A stretch of 64,000 nt of DNA from Norana najaformis (lineage: Eukaryota; Annelida; Clitellata; Crassiclitellata; Hormogastridae): the NCBI GenBank assembly GCA_964023275.1, contig OZ029928.1, positions 14,021,302-14,085,301 of the forward strand, in the 5' to 3' direction. A program made the position numbers and the translations under genes. This document shows positions 52,491-64,000 of this stretch, one piece after another (within the stretch, counting starts at the first letter, position 1; every line of letters begins with the position of its first letter). Below the pieces are notes generated by a model. The model saw nothing but the letters and a program-made list of their open reading frames with translations, did no database searches and was not told the DNA's origin.

Positions 52491-52496
52491 AAATTA
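52487..52496 (-). terminator. pol III T-run after tRNA-Glu
   Basis: On the minus strand TAATTTTTA follows directly after the discriminator base, the usual four-or-more T stop for RNA polymerase III. Confidence 0.75.
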
Positions 52497-52568
52497 CTCC
52501 CTGGCGGGGAATCGAACCCCGGCCGCGGCGGTGAGAGCGCCGAATCCTAACCACTAGACTACCAGGGA
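52497..52568 (-). tRNA. tRNA-Glu (anticodon CTC)
   Basis: Minus-strand TCCCTGGTAGTCTAGTGGTT, AGGATTCGGCGCTCTCACCG, CCGCGGCCGGGGTTCGATTC, CCCGCCAGGGA. The acceptor stem (TCCCTGG with CCAGGGA) and T stem (CGGGG with CCCCG, GTTCGATT loop) pair perfectly. Anticodon CTC sits in loop CTCTCAC, with internal promoter boxes TAGTCTAGTGGTTAGGA and GGTTCGATTCC. 72 nt with discriminator, no intron. A T-run follows downstream, fitting a pol III terminator. It closely matches animal tRNA-Glu-CTC. Confidence 0.97.
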
Positions 52569-52954
52569 TCATGTAATAATCGATATTATTTTACACTACT
52601 TGTGATCGTGCCGGATTAAAACATCACGCCTACGTGAACTATCTTAGTTGAGCATTTATAGGCTACGCAGCGATTCGCTAACATTGGCCTATCTGGGTTT
52701 TAGGCCAGATGATGTAGGCCTAAAGTTATACACATGCGTCAGCCGAGTATGAAGACGAGTAGGCCTACAGCTGAATGCCATCGACGTAGGCCTATTGGTG
52801 AATCCCCGCCCCACATTGCAGCGAAGGCTAAGTAGGCGTGGCTCCAACGGTCTGTAAACACATGTGCGCATGGCGATCGGATTGTACAGCTCACCGTTGG
52901 ATCGCCTATGAAGGTGTGAAGAAATTCGTTACTCAAAGGACTGGGGACACTCAA

Positions 52955-53165
52955 TACCCAGTGGGTGCGTCAACCCAGAGGCCGTACGTTCAAATTTCCG
53001 CCAGGGCCGAGCGATGTTTCAATACTTCTGTTCCACTAGCGCCCTAGCGAACTCGGCTATGAAATGTGTACACTGACCCTACACAAGCTGTCGGTGGGAA
53101 TTGGGACTAGCATACAGCGAGAACTGGCCATCATATGCCGAGGTTAAGGAAATGAAGTCGCTAGC
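52955..53165 (+). mobile_element. tRNA-like SINE, family epsilon
   Basis: CAGTGGGTGCGTCAACCCAG, AGGCCGTACGTTCAAATTTC, TCTGTTCCACTAGCGCCCTA, ACAAGCTGTCGGTGGGAATT. Relative of 36465-36700. Confidence 0.6.
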
Positions 53166-53675
53166 AAATCATACACATGGCTATATCTCAGGGTTTGCCT
53201 AAGGAACAGCTCTTCTTGACCACCCAATCCGCCCCATCCTTAGCGTATAGGGCTAAACATACGCGGTTTGACTATCCTGAATTTTCTTGAGTTTCTCGGA
53301 CAATTCGCTTCTTTTGACCCTGATAATTTCAATTCGAACTTACATTTAGGTTTCAGACCTACGCACAGACAGGTACTAAAAGCCAATATAGCTTACTTAG
53401 CCTGTTAACTGTTACTGTAATTGTAACTGCATTACGAAGCATAAGACATATCTGTTATTTGTGCATACTGACTGACATTGATCTGTTCGAACTGCTGTTA
53501 TCAATGTGTAGCTCCATTCTGCCGGCCGGCAATGAACCCTAAGGGATTCCACGTCTGTTTATACATCATAATGACAGGAGCGATTAGCAACAACAGGCAT
53601 TGACGCAATTCACACCTCTAAACCCCCATTAGGCTGTTATCAGCAAATGAGCTAACGTGAATGGATTCCTGTGTT
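53165..53675. other. no gene recognised
   Basis: Intergenic DNA with AATTGTAACTG-type words near 53410. Nothing else recognised. Confidence 0.35.
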
Positions 53676-53677
<2 letters not shown>

Positions 53678-53768
<91 letters not shown>

Positions 53769-53832
53769 GACAGACAGACAGACAGACAGACAAAGACAGA
53801 CAGACAGACAGACAAAGACAGACAGACACACA
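53678..53832. repeat. ACAG tetranucleotide microsatellite
   Basis: About 22 perfect ACAG units, then interrupted units to 53832. Confidence 0.98.
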
Positions 53833-54054
53833 CTGCACCGAACAAGAAGACGAAGACAGTCTGGATGCACTACAGAGTTTGTGGATTTGCGGAGTAACTA
53901 AAGATCAGGTTGGCGATACGTTTGACAGCTGTTTCATGTTAGCTCATTATCACTGCACTAGGTCTATATAAATAAGCAGCCTAGGAATATGAAAACCGAT
54001 CACGTGCTATAGGCCTTTGTATGTATGCATGCACGGTTGTGGGTGCACAAATGT

Positions 54055-54218
54055 AAATGTACACGTTTTCTATAGCGACCGTATGACCTCCACCTTGCTT
54101 ATTTTTCAGTGAATTTCTTGGGTGCGATTCTGCCTATTTCAATGGGTGCCACGCCATTTAAGGTCCCTGTGTATGGACTGTGCTAGCCCGAGATTAAAAT
54201 CTGAAATATAGCCCCGAT
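54055..54218 (-). mobile_element. SINE, family delta
   Basis: TTTTCTATAGCGACCGTATG, ACCTCCACCTTGCTTATTTT, GGGTGCCACGCCATTTAAGG, GTGCTAGCCCGAGATT: the reverse complement of the family. Confidence 0.82.
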
Positions 54219-54304
54219 CAGAAAAGCGAACCGGCATTCTCACGCTAGGAGGCGCCCTGACTTTAGCCTATGCTTTATCTAATGTGGGTTAAACCTGGTC
54301 TGGC

Positions 54305-54592
54305 AATGGGTGTATGTGTCAATGCATGGATATGCATGTATGTATATACGTGTATGTATGTATATATGTAGATACATGTATGTATGTATGTATATAAATG
54401 TATGCATATACATGTACGTATGTATGTACACGTATGTATGTATATACATGAATGTATGTATATACATGTATGTATATACATGTATGTATATACATGTATG
54501 TATATACATACATACATATATGTATATACATGTATGTATGCATGTATATACATACATGTATGTATGTATGCATGTGTATACATGTATATGAT
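54305..54592. repeat. TATG/TACA tetranucleotide microsatellite
   Basis: ATGTATGTATATACATG-type run that is partly self-complementary, so ORFs appear on both strands. Confidence 0.97.
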
Positions 54593-54659
54593 CTTCCAGC
54601 TGCATGACAGCATCAGGAGGCACTGGAGTGTTGCATAAGGTCAAAACCTAGTGCTATAT

Positions 54660-54850
54660 CCATACGAAATCGTAATCTCGAAAATTTCTAAAGCGCTATG
54701 TGGCAACAAAAGAAAAAACGTCAGCAACAACAGCAATTATAATTGCCTAAATGAAAGAAACGGTTCTGGAAGATAGAAACTCTAGAAACCACAACTCATT
54801 CTTGGCTGACGATGATGAACCAAGTACAAGGGCCTACATTGTAGGCCTAC
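54660..54850 (-). mobile_element. LINE tail fragments
   Basis: AATCGTAATCTCGAAAATTT, CTAAAGCGCTATGTGGCAAC; then GAAGATAGAAACTC and TTCTTGGCTGACGATGATG. Confidence 0.5.
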
Positions 54851-55029
54851 ATAATCTGAAACAGCAGGTTTTGAAAGACATATCAAATATCTTCTGAAAC
54901 AGCAATGGTTCCGCTGGAAGCCTTTATAATGCCTGTAGTCACACCAATGTTGATTCCACAACTTAACGCGCTACCTTCATCAAACACCAAACAGAGACAG
55001 CACATCTGAGAAGAATTCTGCACATTTCG

Positions 55030-55370
55030 TGGCATGTTATCAAATAAAACTATGAGGTAAAGGACAGGACAAGAGGATATACAAAATATCGTCTGAAAGA
55101 GAAGACTGAAATGGTTGGGATATGTGATTGTACGGACAAAGATAGGCAACCCAATCAAGCAATGAACTCGATTCCTGAAGGGAAACAGAGGAGGGGAAGA
55201 CCAAGGAAGAACTGACCAGAGGCCATCAGAGACAACCTTGGGTGTTTGGAGATGTCGTGGGATGAGGCAGGAAGACTGGCGATCCACAGACATGAATGGA
55301 GAAGTTGCGTTGCCCGATGTGCAGATCTGCACAGGAAGGATTAAGAATTAAGTAAGTAAGTATCAAGTAC
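55030..55370 (+). mobile_element. LINE ORF2 C-terminal remnant
   Basis: Plus-strand frames carry the block RLKWLGYVIVRTKIGNPIKQ and then LEMSWDEAGRLAIHRHEWRS, CVARCADLHRKD and a stop, with GRRGRPR-type basic coding between. This is the C-terminal signature of a LINE endonuclease/reverse transcriptase. The relative at 61890-62190 lies on the opposite strand. Ends in an AAGT tail, TTAAGTAAGTAAGTA. Confidence 0.8.
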
Positions 55371-55374
55371 CAAG

Positions 55375-55767
55375 AAATAACAAGGTTGTATTGTAAAAAG
55401 CTAATTTTCCACAGCTCATTGTAACTGTAATGTAATATCTGAATTTCGTCAGCACTCAATAACACTACGCCTCGGGAACCAGCACTCAATCCAAGCCCGC
55501 AACTGTACAATATCAGAATTATCCTGGCTGTGAAACTAATACCCGTTACAAGCAGCATAGTTACTACATGTAGTACAGTCCTATCGTCAACGCCTTCCAT
55601 GGTAGGCGTAACCCACGCCAAGCTCAGTGTCTGTTTCATACAAATGGACCTCGGATTACAAACATCAACTCTACCACCAACAAAAGCACATCTAGCAGTG
55701 TCAGTGGAAATAGAAACGTGAATGTGTTGTGTCGTCTGCATAGGCAAAGTGCATTTTCTGACAATCA
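55375..55767. other. 3' flank of the vWA gene with a LINE-like reverse transcriptase motif
   Basis: Directly after the vWA stop codon the minus strand encodes KMHFAYADDTTHS (about 55725-55760), which resembles the YADD catalytic box of a reverse transcriptase. No neighbouring RT blocks were recognised. At 55425-55500 a diverged family A tail is recognisable (CAGCACTCAATAACAC, GGGAACCAGC). Confidence 0.4.
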
Positions 55768-59723
<3,956 letters not shown>

Positions 59724-59809
59724 CTGATCAACAAAAGGTCATAAATAGAATTGTGATATGCGCAGTTGCATGCATAATTAAATTAACTTAAAAAACACTT
59801 GTATAGTTC

Positions 59810-59880
59810 AGTCAGATAACCATATGTGCAGATCTTTTGGGAGGTACTTAAGGCGCTATATTAAGGCGCTATATATCATG
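59810..59880 (+). mobile_element. retroposon tail, first of two direct copies
   Basis: AGATAACCATATGTGCAGAT, GGGAGGTACTTAAGGCGCTA, TATTAAGGCGCTATATA. Near-identical to 59963-60015. Confidence 0.7.
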
Positions 59881-59965
59881 ATTGTATTTATGACCTTTTG
59901 CTGATTAGGTCAATGTTGTGTTTCAAATGGAACTGTTTGAGCCTCCGAAGAATATCTACGGCAGA
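59872..59965 (+). pseudogene. inverted partial copy of the vWA gene intron/exon junction
   Basis: The plus strand reads TATTTATGACCTTTTGCTGA, TTAGGTCAATGTTGTGTTTC, GCCTCCGAAGAATATCTACG, GCAGA. It aligns without gaps over 94 bp, about 90 percent, to the minus strand of 59667-59760: intron end, acceptor and first 57 bases of the exon at 59436-59723. The copy stops inside the exon and continues into a retroposon tail. Because it keeps intron sequence it did not come from spliced mRNA. Confidence 0.88.
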
Positions 59966-60020
59966 TAACCACATGTGCAGCTCTTTTTGGAGGTTCTCAA
60001 GGCGCTATATTAATCATCTA
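59963..60020 (+). mobile_element. retroposon tail, second direct copy
   Basis: AGATAACCACATGTGCAGCT, TTGGAGGTTCTCAAGGCGCT, ATATTAATC. Confidence 0.7.
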
Positions 60021-60084
60021 GATACATATGTACATACATGCATACATACATCCATCTGACAGCACTAATGCAGGAGTGTGAGCA

Positions 60085-60265
60085 GTGACTAACTGGTAAA
60101 GTGTCTGTCTTTAATGTGCAGAGTACAGGTTTGATCTTCCCATTTAGATGGTCACTGTGTAAGGACAATGAGCAAGTCCTTCACACACAGTTCTTAGTTA
60201 GCTACATTGGTTAAAGCATAAATTTAGGCATCTCTTGAAACGGCGCTACACAACATTTTTTATTT
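60085..60265 (+). mobile_element. tRNA-derived SINE, family beta (diverged)
   Basis: TGACTAACTGGTAAAGTGTC, GAGTACAGGTTTGATCTTCC, GAGCAAGTCCTTCACACACA, GAAACGGCGCTACACAAC. Confidence 0.7.
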
Positions 60266-60269
60266 GTAA

Positions 60270-60695
60270 TAAAAAAATGGTAATAAAAAAACTGCATGAA
60301 CCAAAACTGGCTGGAAATGAGAAGGAAACAGAATTTCTTTGACACTAAACAAAGATATACGATTGCAGAGAGCGAAGCATTGAGCAATGCTGGATAAGAA
60401 CAAAATAAAAACAAGATTTTTTCAGATCAAAACAAGACTGTGACATATGAAGCAAAGCAGGCACAACTGATAAAAGTAATCTGATGGATACTAGGACCAC
60501 CACAAAGCGAACAAACAACAGTAACTGATGACCAGTGCTGCCACCATCAGAGCAATTACGGTAATACATTGTAAAGATATGTAACTAAATATTTACACAG
60601 TGCCTTCTGAGTCACAACAAAAGCAGTCAGACAGTAGGAGCCAATCTACCAGTAATCCAGCACTTCTGAGAGATACTTAAAAGGCACTACATAAA
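60270..60695. other. no gene recognised; short tail at 60590-60700
   Basis: AT-rich. ACAGTGCCTTCTGAGTCACA and AAAGGCACTACATAAATATC near 60600-60700 look like a retroposon end. Confidence 0.4.
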
Positions 60696-60707
60696 TATCC
60701 AGTTGCA

Positions 60708-61248
60708 AACATACACACCTAAACATATACATACACAAATACACATACATACATACATATAAACAAACCTACAAACACATACACATACATACATACATAC
60801 AAACAAACCTACAAACACATACATATACACACATACATACAAACATATACAAACACATACATACATACATATGCTCATACAAACATACAAACACATACAT
60901 ACATACATACACAAACATACATACACATACATACATACACAAACATACATACATACACATACATACATACAAACCTACAAACACATACACATACATACAT
61001 GCATATGCTCATACAAACATACAAACACATACATACATACATACACAAACATACATACATACACATACATACATACATACACATACATACATATATACAT
61101 ACATACACAAACATACATACATACATACACATACATACATACACAAACATACATACATACACATACATACATACATACATACACAAACATACATACATAC
61201 ATACACATACATACATATATACATACATACACAAACATAAATACACAC
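60708..61248. repeat. ACAT/ACAA tetranucleotide microsatellite
   Basis: CATACATACATACACAAACA-type run of about 540 bp containing a longer-period repeat (CATATGCTCATACAAACATA at about 60868 and 61003). The ORFs in five frames are artefacts. Confidence 0.97.
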
Positions 61249-61287
61249 ATAAGTCATGCATGTTATTATTTACACTGCTTTGCTTTG

Positions 61288-61375
61288 TCGTAATCGTAAT
61301 CAAGAATTTATAAAGCGCCACTTCAAGATAAACTCATTAGAGGCGCTCTCGGGCTGACAACCCAAAACCACTGGG
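61288..61375 (-). mobile_element. LINE tail, family C
   Basis: CGTAATCGTAATCAAGAATT, TATAAAGCGCCACTTCAAGA, TAAACTCATTAGAGGCGCTC. Confidence 0.75.
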
Positions 61376-61789
61376 GAACAGAGTGGTCTTCAGGCGCTTG
61401 CGGAAAATGGAGGCAGAAAGGCCTTTGCTAAACTCAAAGATGTCACACTCATAATAAGTGTAACCAACAAGAATCACCGCGATCATCACTGCAGACATAA
61501 TGATGACCATTGTGGGGGTGCTGATGACAATAACGATGATAATGAAGATATCATAGACACCCATCCTTGAGTTGTTTACGTTTCTCATGGAACCTTTACC
61601 CCTAACACAGTCTTCTTTCTTGCACAGATACGAGTTTGATTGATTGAAATGAAGCCTAATATAAAAGATTGGATCTACATCCCAGGAGAGAAGTGAATCA
61701 ACACGAAACCAATTTAAATCCGCGCCACCAGATCCACTTTCCTTCACTCGATGCCGAACATCGATCCGTTTTCTGCCCCTGGCAACCAA
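61337..61789 (-). CDS. unassigned ORF with a hydrophobic segment, LINE-derived C-terminus
   Basis: A 150-codon minus-strand ORF. Residues about 84-115 are strongly hydrophobic (DIFIIIVIVISTPTMVIIMS, AVMIAVILVGY). The end, GLSASIFRKRLKTTLFPSGF, is the reverse transcriptase ORF C-terminus of a family C LINE. Whether the hydrophobic part is a host exon, part of the element or chance is not decidable here; no relative was recognised. Confidence 0.3.
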   Translation of the reverse strand: MVARGRKRIDVRHRVKESGSGGADLNWFRVDSLLSWDVDPIFYIRLHFNQSNSYLCKKEDCVRGKGSMRNVNNSRMGVYDIFIIIVIVISTPTMVIIMSAVMIAVILVGYTYYECDIFEFSKGLSASIFRKRLKTTLFPSGFGLSARERL

Positions 61790-61889
61790 CCAACCGTCGT
61801 CTTTTTATTTCATGTTCTGATGAACGCAGGGCACCCAACATCATCGCGCTCAACGTTTATCTACTGTCCAGCACTGCACTGAAATGGCA

Positions 61890-62195
61890 CTCAATCTGTA
61901 ACTTCATTATCTTGTAACTGTGTAAAGAAATGCAGTGGTAATTGTAATCTTGACTTATTCTTCCTGTGCTGGTCTGTAAATCGGGCAAAGCAGGTTCTCC
62001 ATTCATCTATATGGATCGCCTGTCTTCCTGTCTCATCCCACGACATTCTCCAAACATCCAAGGTCATCTGTGATGGTCTCCGCCAGTTCTTCCTTGGTCT
62101 TCCTCTCTTCTGTTTCCCCTCAGGAATCCAATTCATGCTTGATTGGCTCGCCTATCTTTGTCCATATGAATTACACGTCCCATCCATTTCAGTCT
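61890..62195 (-). mobile_element. LINE ORF2 C-terminal remnant
   Basis: Minus strand: NWIPEGKQKRGRPRKNWRRP, RMSWDETGRQAIHIDEWRTC, FARFTDQHRKNKSR. Same family as 55030-55370. Confidence 0.82.
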
Positions 62196-62199
62196 TCTC

Positions 62200-62370
62200 T
62201 TTCCGATGATATTCTCCCTGTATCCTCTTGTCCCATCCTTTATCTCATAGTTTATGTGGATTTAGTCAGTGCCAAAAAAAGTCAAGTCATCAGAACCAGC
62301 TTATTCACAGGATCCCACAGTTTCACGACATCTTACGGCACCAAAGGCCGTTGATGTCGGTAGGAAATCA
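62200..62370 (+). mobile_element. mixed retroposon fragments (A and F)
   Basis: AAGTCAAGTCATCAGAACCA, GCTTATTCACAGG (A-like), then TTTCACGACATCTTACGGCA, CCAAAGGCCGTTGATGTCGG (F). Confidence 0.55.
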
Positions 62371-62739
62371 TTTTTGTAACACTTTTGACTCAACAAAATT
62401 AGTGCGGCTGGTACATCCATTTCAGTTCCAAGTCCATATTCAACCGTCTACGGTGGATGGTAAAAGTGGACTGGAAAACTGGCACTGAAACTCTAAGCAC
62501 TTGGCACAGCAAAACTGTAACTCAATTTTCGCCTACCATGTCTTGCAATCACACACAGAAGTAATGACATGACATCTAAGCTAACAGTAAAATAAAGCTC
62601 CCATGTTTCATAGTGAAATGTAGGAGAAGCTCTCGCTTCCTACTCTGTCCTTTGACCTTCCTTAAGTTTACCAGCTGTTCTTCAATCAAGTACAGTAGTA
62701 CTGAAATAGCACTAATCTACACCAAAATTGCAGTTTTAT

Positions 62740-62800
62740 TGACCAAGTGTTTTGGCTTTGGTGCGCCATCGGTTGATGCCTTGTGCACATTGGCGCGACG
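62740..62800 (+). mobile_element. LINE tail, family E
   Basis: GTTTTGGCTTTGGTGCGCCA, TCGGTTGATGCCTTGTGCAC, ATTGGCGCGACGACG. Confidence 0.65.
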
Positions 62801-62960
62801 ACGATGATGATGATGATGATAAATTCTCTGCCCGAAGGCAGGTCCATTGGCTCTATGCCACCTGGGGATGAGGTGAGTCAGGTGGTTTCCCGTTCCCTTC
62901 CTAACAGACAATTGTGGGTAAGCAACTTGTCCAAGGTTGCTATGCAACGGCTGCAATAGG
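62795..62960 (-). mobile_element. SINE, family gamma (head truncated)
   Basis: A GATGATGATGAT tail, then CTCTGCCCGAAGGCAGGTCC, ATTGGCTCTATGCCACC, AGCAACTTGTCCAAGG. The tRNA head is missing. Confidence 0.82.
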
Positions 62961-63099
62961 AGTTACTAATTACAATAACTGTGCATGGAACTACAGAACT
63001 GGTATTCAAAAGTTTCACCTACCTTGTCTTGTAGTCGTGTACAGAAATACTGCACACTTAACGTCTGTTCAGTACTCTGCTGGCTTTCAGCTAAAAGCA

Positions 63100-63162
63100 A
63101 CATATAAAAGCAACATATAAAAGCAACATATAAAAGCAACATATAAAAGCAACATATAGAAG
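63100..63162. repeat. 15-bp minisatellite
   Basis: AAAAGCAACATATAA repeated about five times. Confidence 0.93.
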
Positions 63163-63289
63163 CCACCGACAATAAACAACCACAAGAAGCAGCTTATTAA
63201 TGAAGATATTTCTGTTATATATGTCATGAAATTAAGTTTAGCCTACAATAAATTCGTAAACTACCTATAAATAAACCCAAAAGTTTATG

Positions 63290-63615
63290 TGACATGGTGG
63301 CCAGTTTACAAATATAACTTAAGGTTTATGTGATGTGATGGTTACAAATATAACTTAAGGTTTATGCGATGGTTACAAATATAACTTAAGGTTTATGTGA
63401 TGGTTACAAATATAACTTAAGGTTTACGTGATGTGATGGTTACAAATATAACTTAAGGTTTACGTGATGTGATGGTTACAAATATAACTTAAGGTTTACG
63501 TGATGTGATGGTTACAAATATAACTTAAGGTTTACGTGATGTGATGGTTACAAATATAACTTAAGGTTTATGTGATGAGATGGTTACAAATATAACAAGG
63601 TTTATGTGATGTGAC
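63290..63615. repeat. 36-bp minisatellite
   Basis: About nine copies of GGTTACAAATATAACTTAAG plus GTTTATGTGATGTGAT, with two shorter units. Confidence 0.94.
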
Positions 63616-63649
63616 GGCCAGTTGACAAATACATGTGAACATTTAAGTG

Positions 63650-63815
63650 ACAGTGGTGGACCGGTTAAGCACTGGCCTTGTAACATGGCGAGTGCAGGGT
63701 TCTAGCCTCTCCTAAAAGATGGTCACCAAGCAAGTCATTCAAACACAGCTGATTAGGGTCAACAACCAATGATTTATTATTCGATACTGGTGCTATATAA
63801 ATGCAGGAATAAAAC
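63650..63815 (+). mobile_element. tRNA-derived SINE, family beta
   Basis: GGTGGACCGGTTAAGCACTG, GAGTGCAGGGTTCTAGCCTC, ACTGGTGCTATATAAATGCA. Confidence 0.72.
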
Positions 63816-63934
63816 GTTACTATACACCATACTATACCACATACTGTTTGTCTTAGATTCATTAAAAATTCAATATAATCTGGGTCAAGATGCCTAGATG
63901 GCCAAGTTCAATGGATCCACAGTGGGCTACAGGT

Positions 63935-64000
63935 GGCAAGCAGAGTCAGAGCTTATTCAAAGGCGCTCAGTCAAAACAAAATCGATAGGCAGTGAGGGTT
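63935..64000 (-). mobile_element. LINE tail, family A, cut by the window end
   Basis: AGCTTATTCAAAGGCGCTCA, GTCAAAACAAAATCGATAGG. Confidence 0.8.

Noticed and set aside
60687-61321. Met/Tyr/Val/Cys and His/Thr/Tyr-rich ORFs on both strands, as also at 12864-13428, 19724-20232 and 54275-54644
   Set aside because: Products of CATA/TATG tetranucleotide runs.

Overview
The window is eukaryotic nuclear DNA from an animal. Host coding sequence is a small fraction of it, split into short exons with GT-AG introns, and the rest is dense in SINEs, LINE 3' ends, MITEs, minisatellites and microsatellites. Three host genes can be read from the sequence, all on the minus strand. Right to left, in transcription order, they are: a gene for a von Willebrand factor A (vWA) protein (3' part, about 59.7 to 55.8 kb); an essentially complete diacylglycerol lipase alpha gene (DAGLA, 48.1 to 21.9 kb, 16 exons placed, one membrane exon not found); and a CATSPER1-type sperm calcium channel gene (18.2 to 11.5 kb for the six-helix core, with two candidate 3' exons at 7.0 and 6.4 kb). 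CatSper is missing from many animal lineages, such as arthropods and nematodes, and is kept in several invertebrate deuterostomes and in cnidarians. I therefore suspect a marine invertebrate deuterostome, but the sequence does not prove it. A tRNA-Glu(CTC) gene lies between DAGLA and the vWA gene.

The left 11 kb is mainly tandem repeats: a 21-bp minisatellite, a 40-bp satellite built from eight 5-bp words, and a 111-bp satellite of about 23 monomers with higher-order structure. It also holds LINE tails, tRNA-derived SINEs and a decayed 28S rRNA-like fragment. From 11 to 18 kb the CatSper exons alternate with microsatellites and two hAT-type MITEs. From 21 to 48 kb the DAGLA introns carry dozens of repeat copies. 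From 48 to 64 kb the DNA is mostly simple repeats, plus the tRNA, the vWA gene, a nested MITE and more LINE and SINE copies.

Nearly every non-LTR repeat here ends in a GGCGCTATA(T/G)AAAT-like module followed by a 3- to 6-bp tandem tail (ATTACG, GATTA, ACAATT, TAA or ATG), although the bodies upstream differ. Eleven or more recurring families are labelled below. LINE tails: A (GATTACG tail), B, C (ACAATT tail), D (GATTA tail, with the C-terminus of a reverse transcriptase ORF), E, F. tRNA-type SINEs: alpha, beta, gamma, delta, epsilon.

The most unusual observations are two partial copies of local host exons. One is an inverted 94-bp copy of the vWA intron/exon junction at 59.87-59.97 kb. The other is a 54-bp copy of the DAGLA exon 2 splice-donor end at 42.50-42.55 kb. 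Each is followed at once by the same kind of GGTTCT...GCGCTATAT retroposon tail. Next in interest are the 111-bp satellite, in which nearly every monomer carries a fused splice acceptor/donor, and a MITE with long terminal inverted repeats nested inside a SINE.
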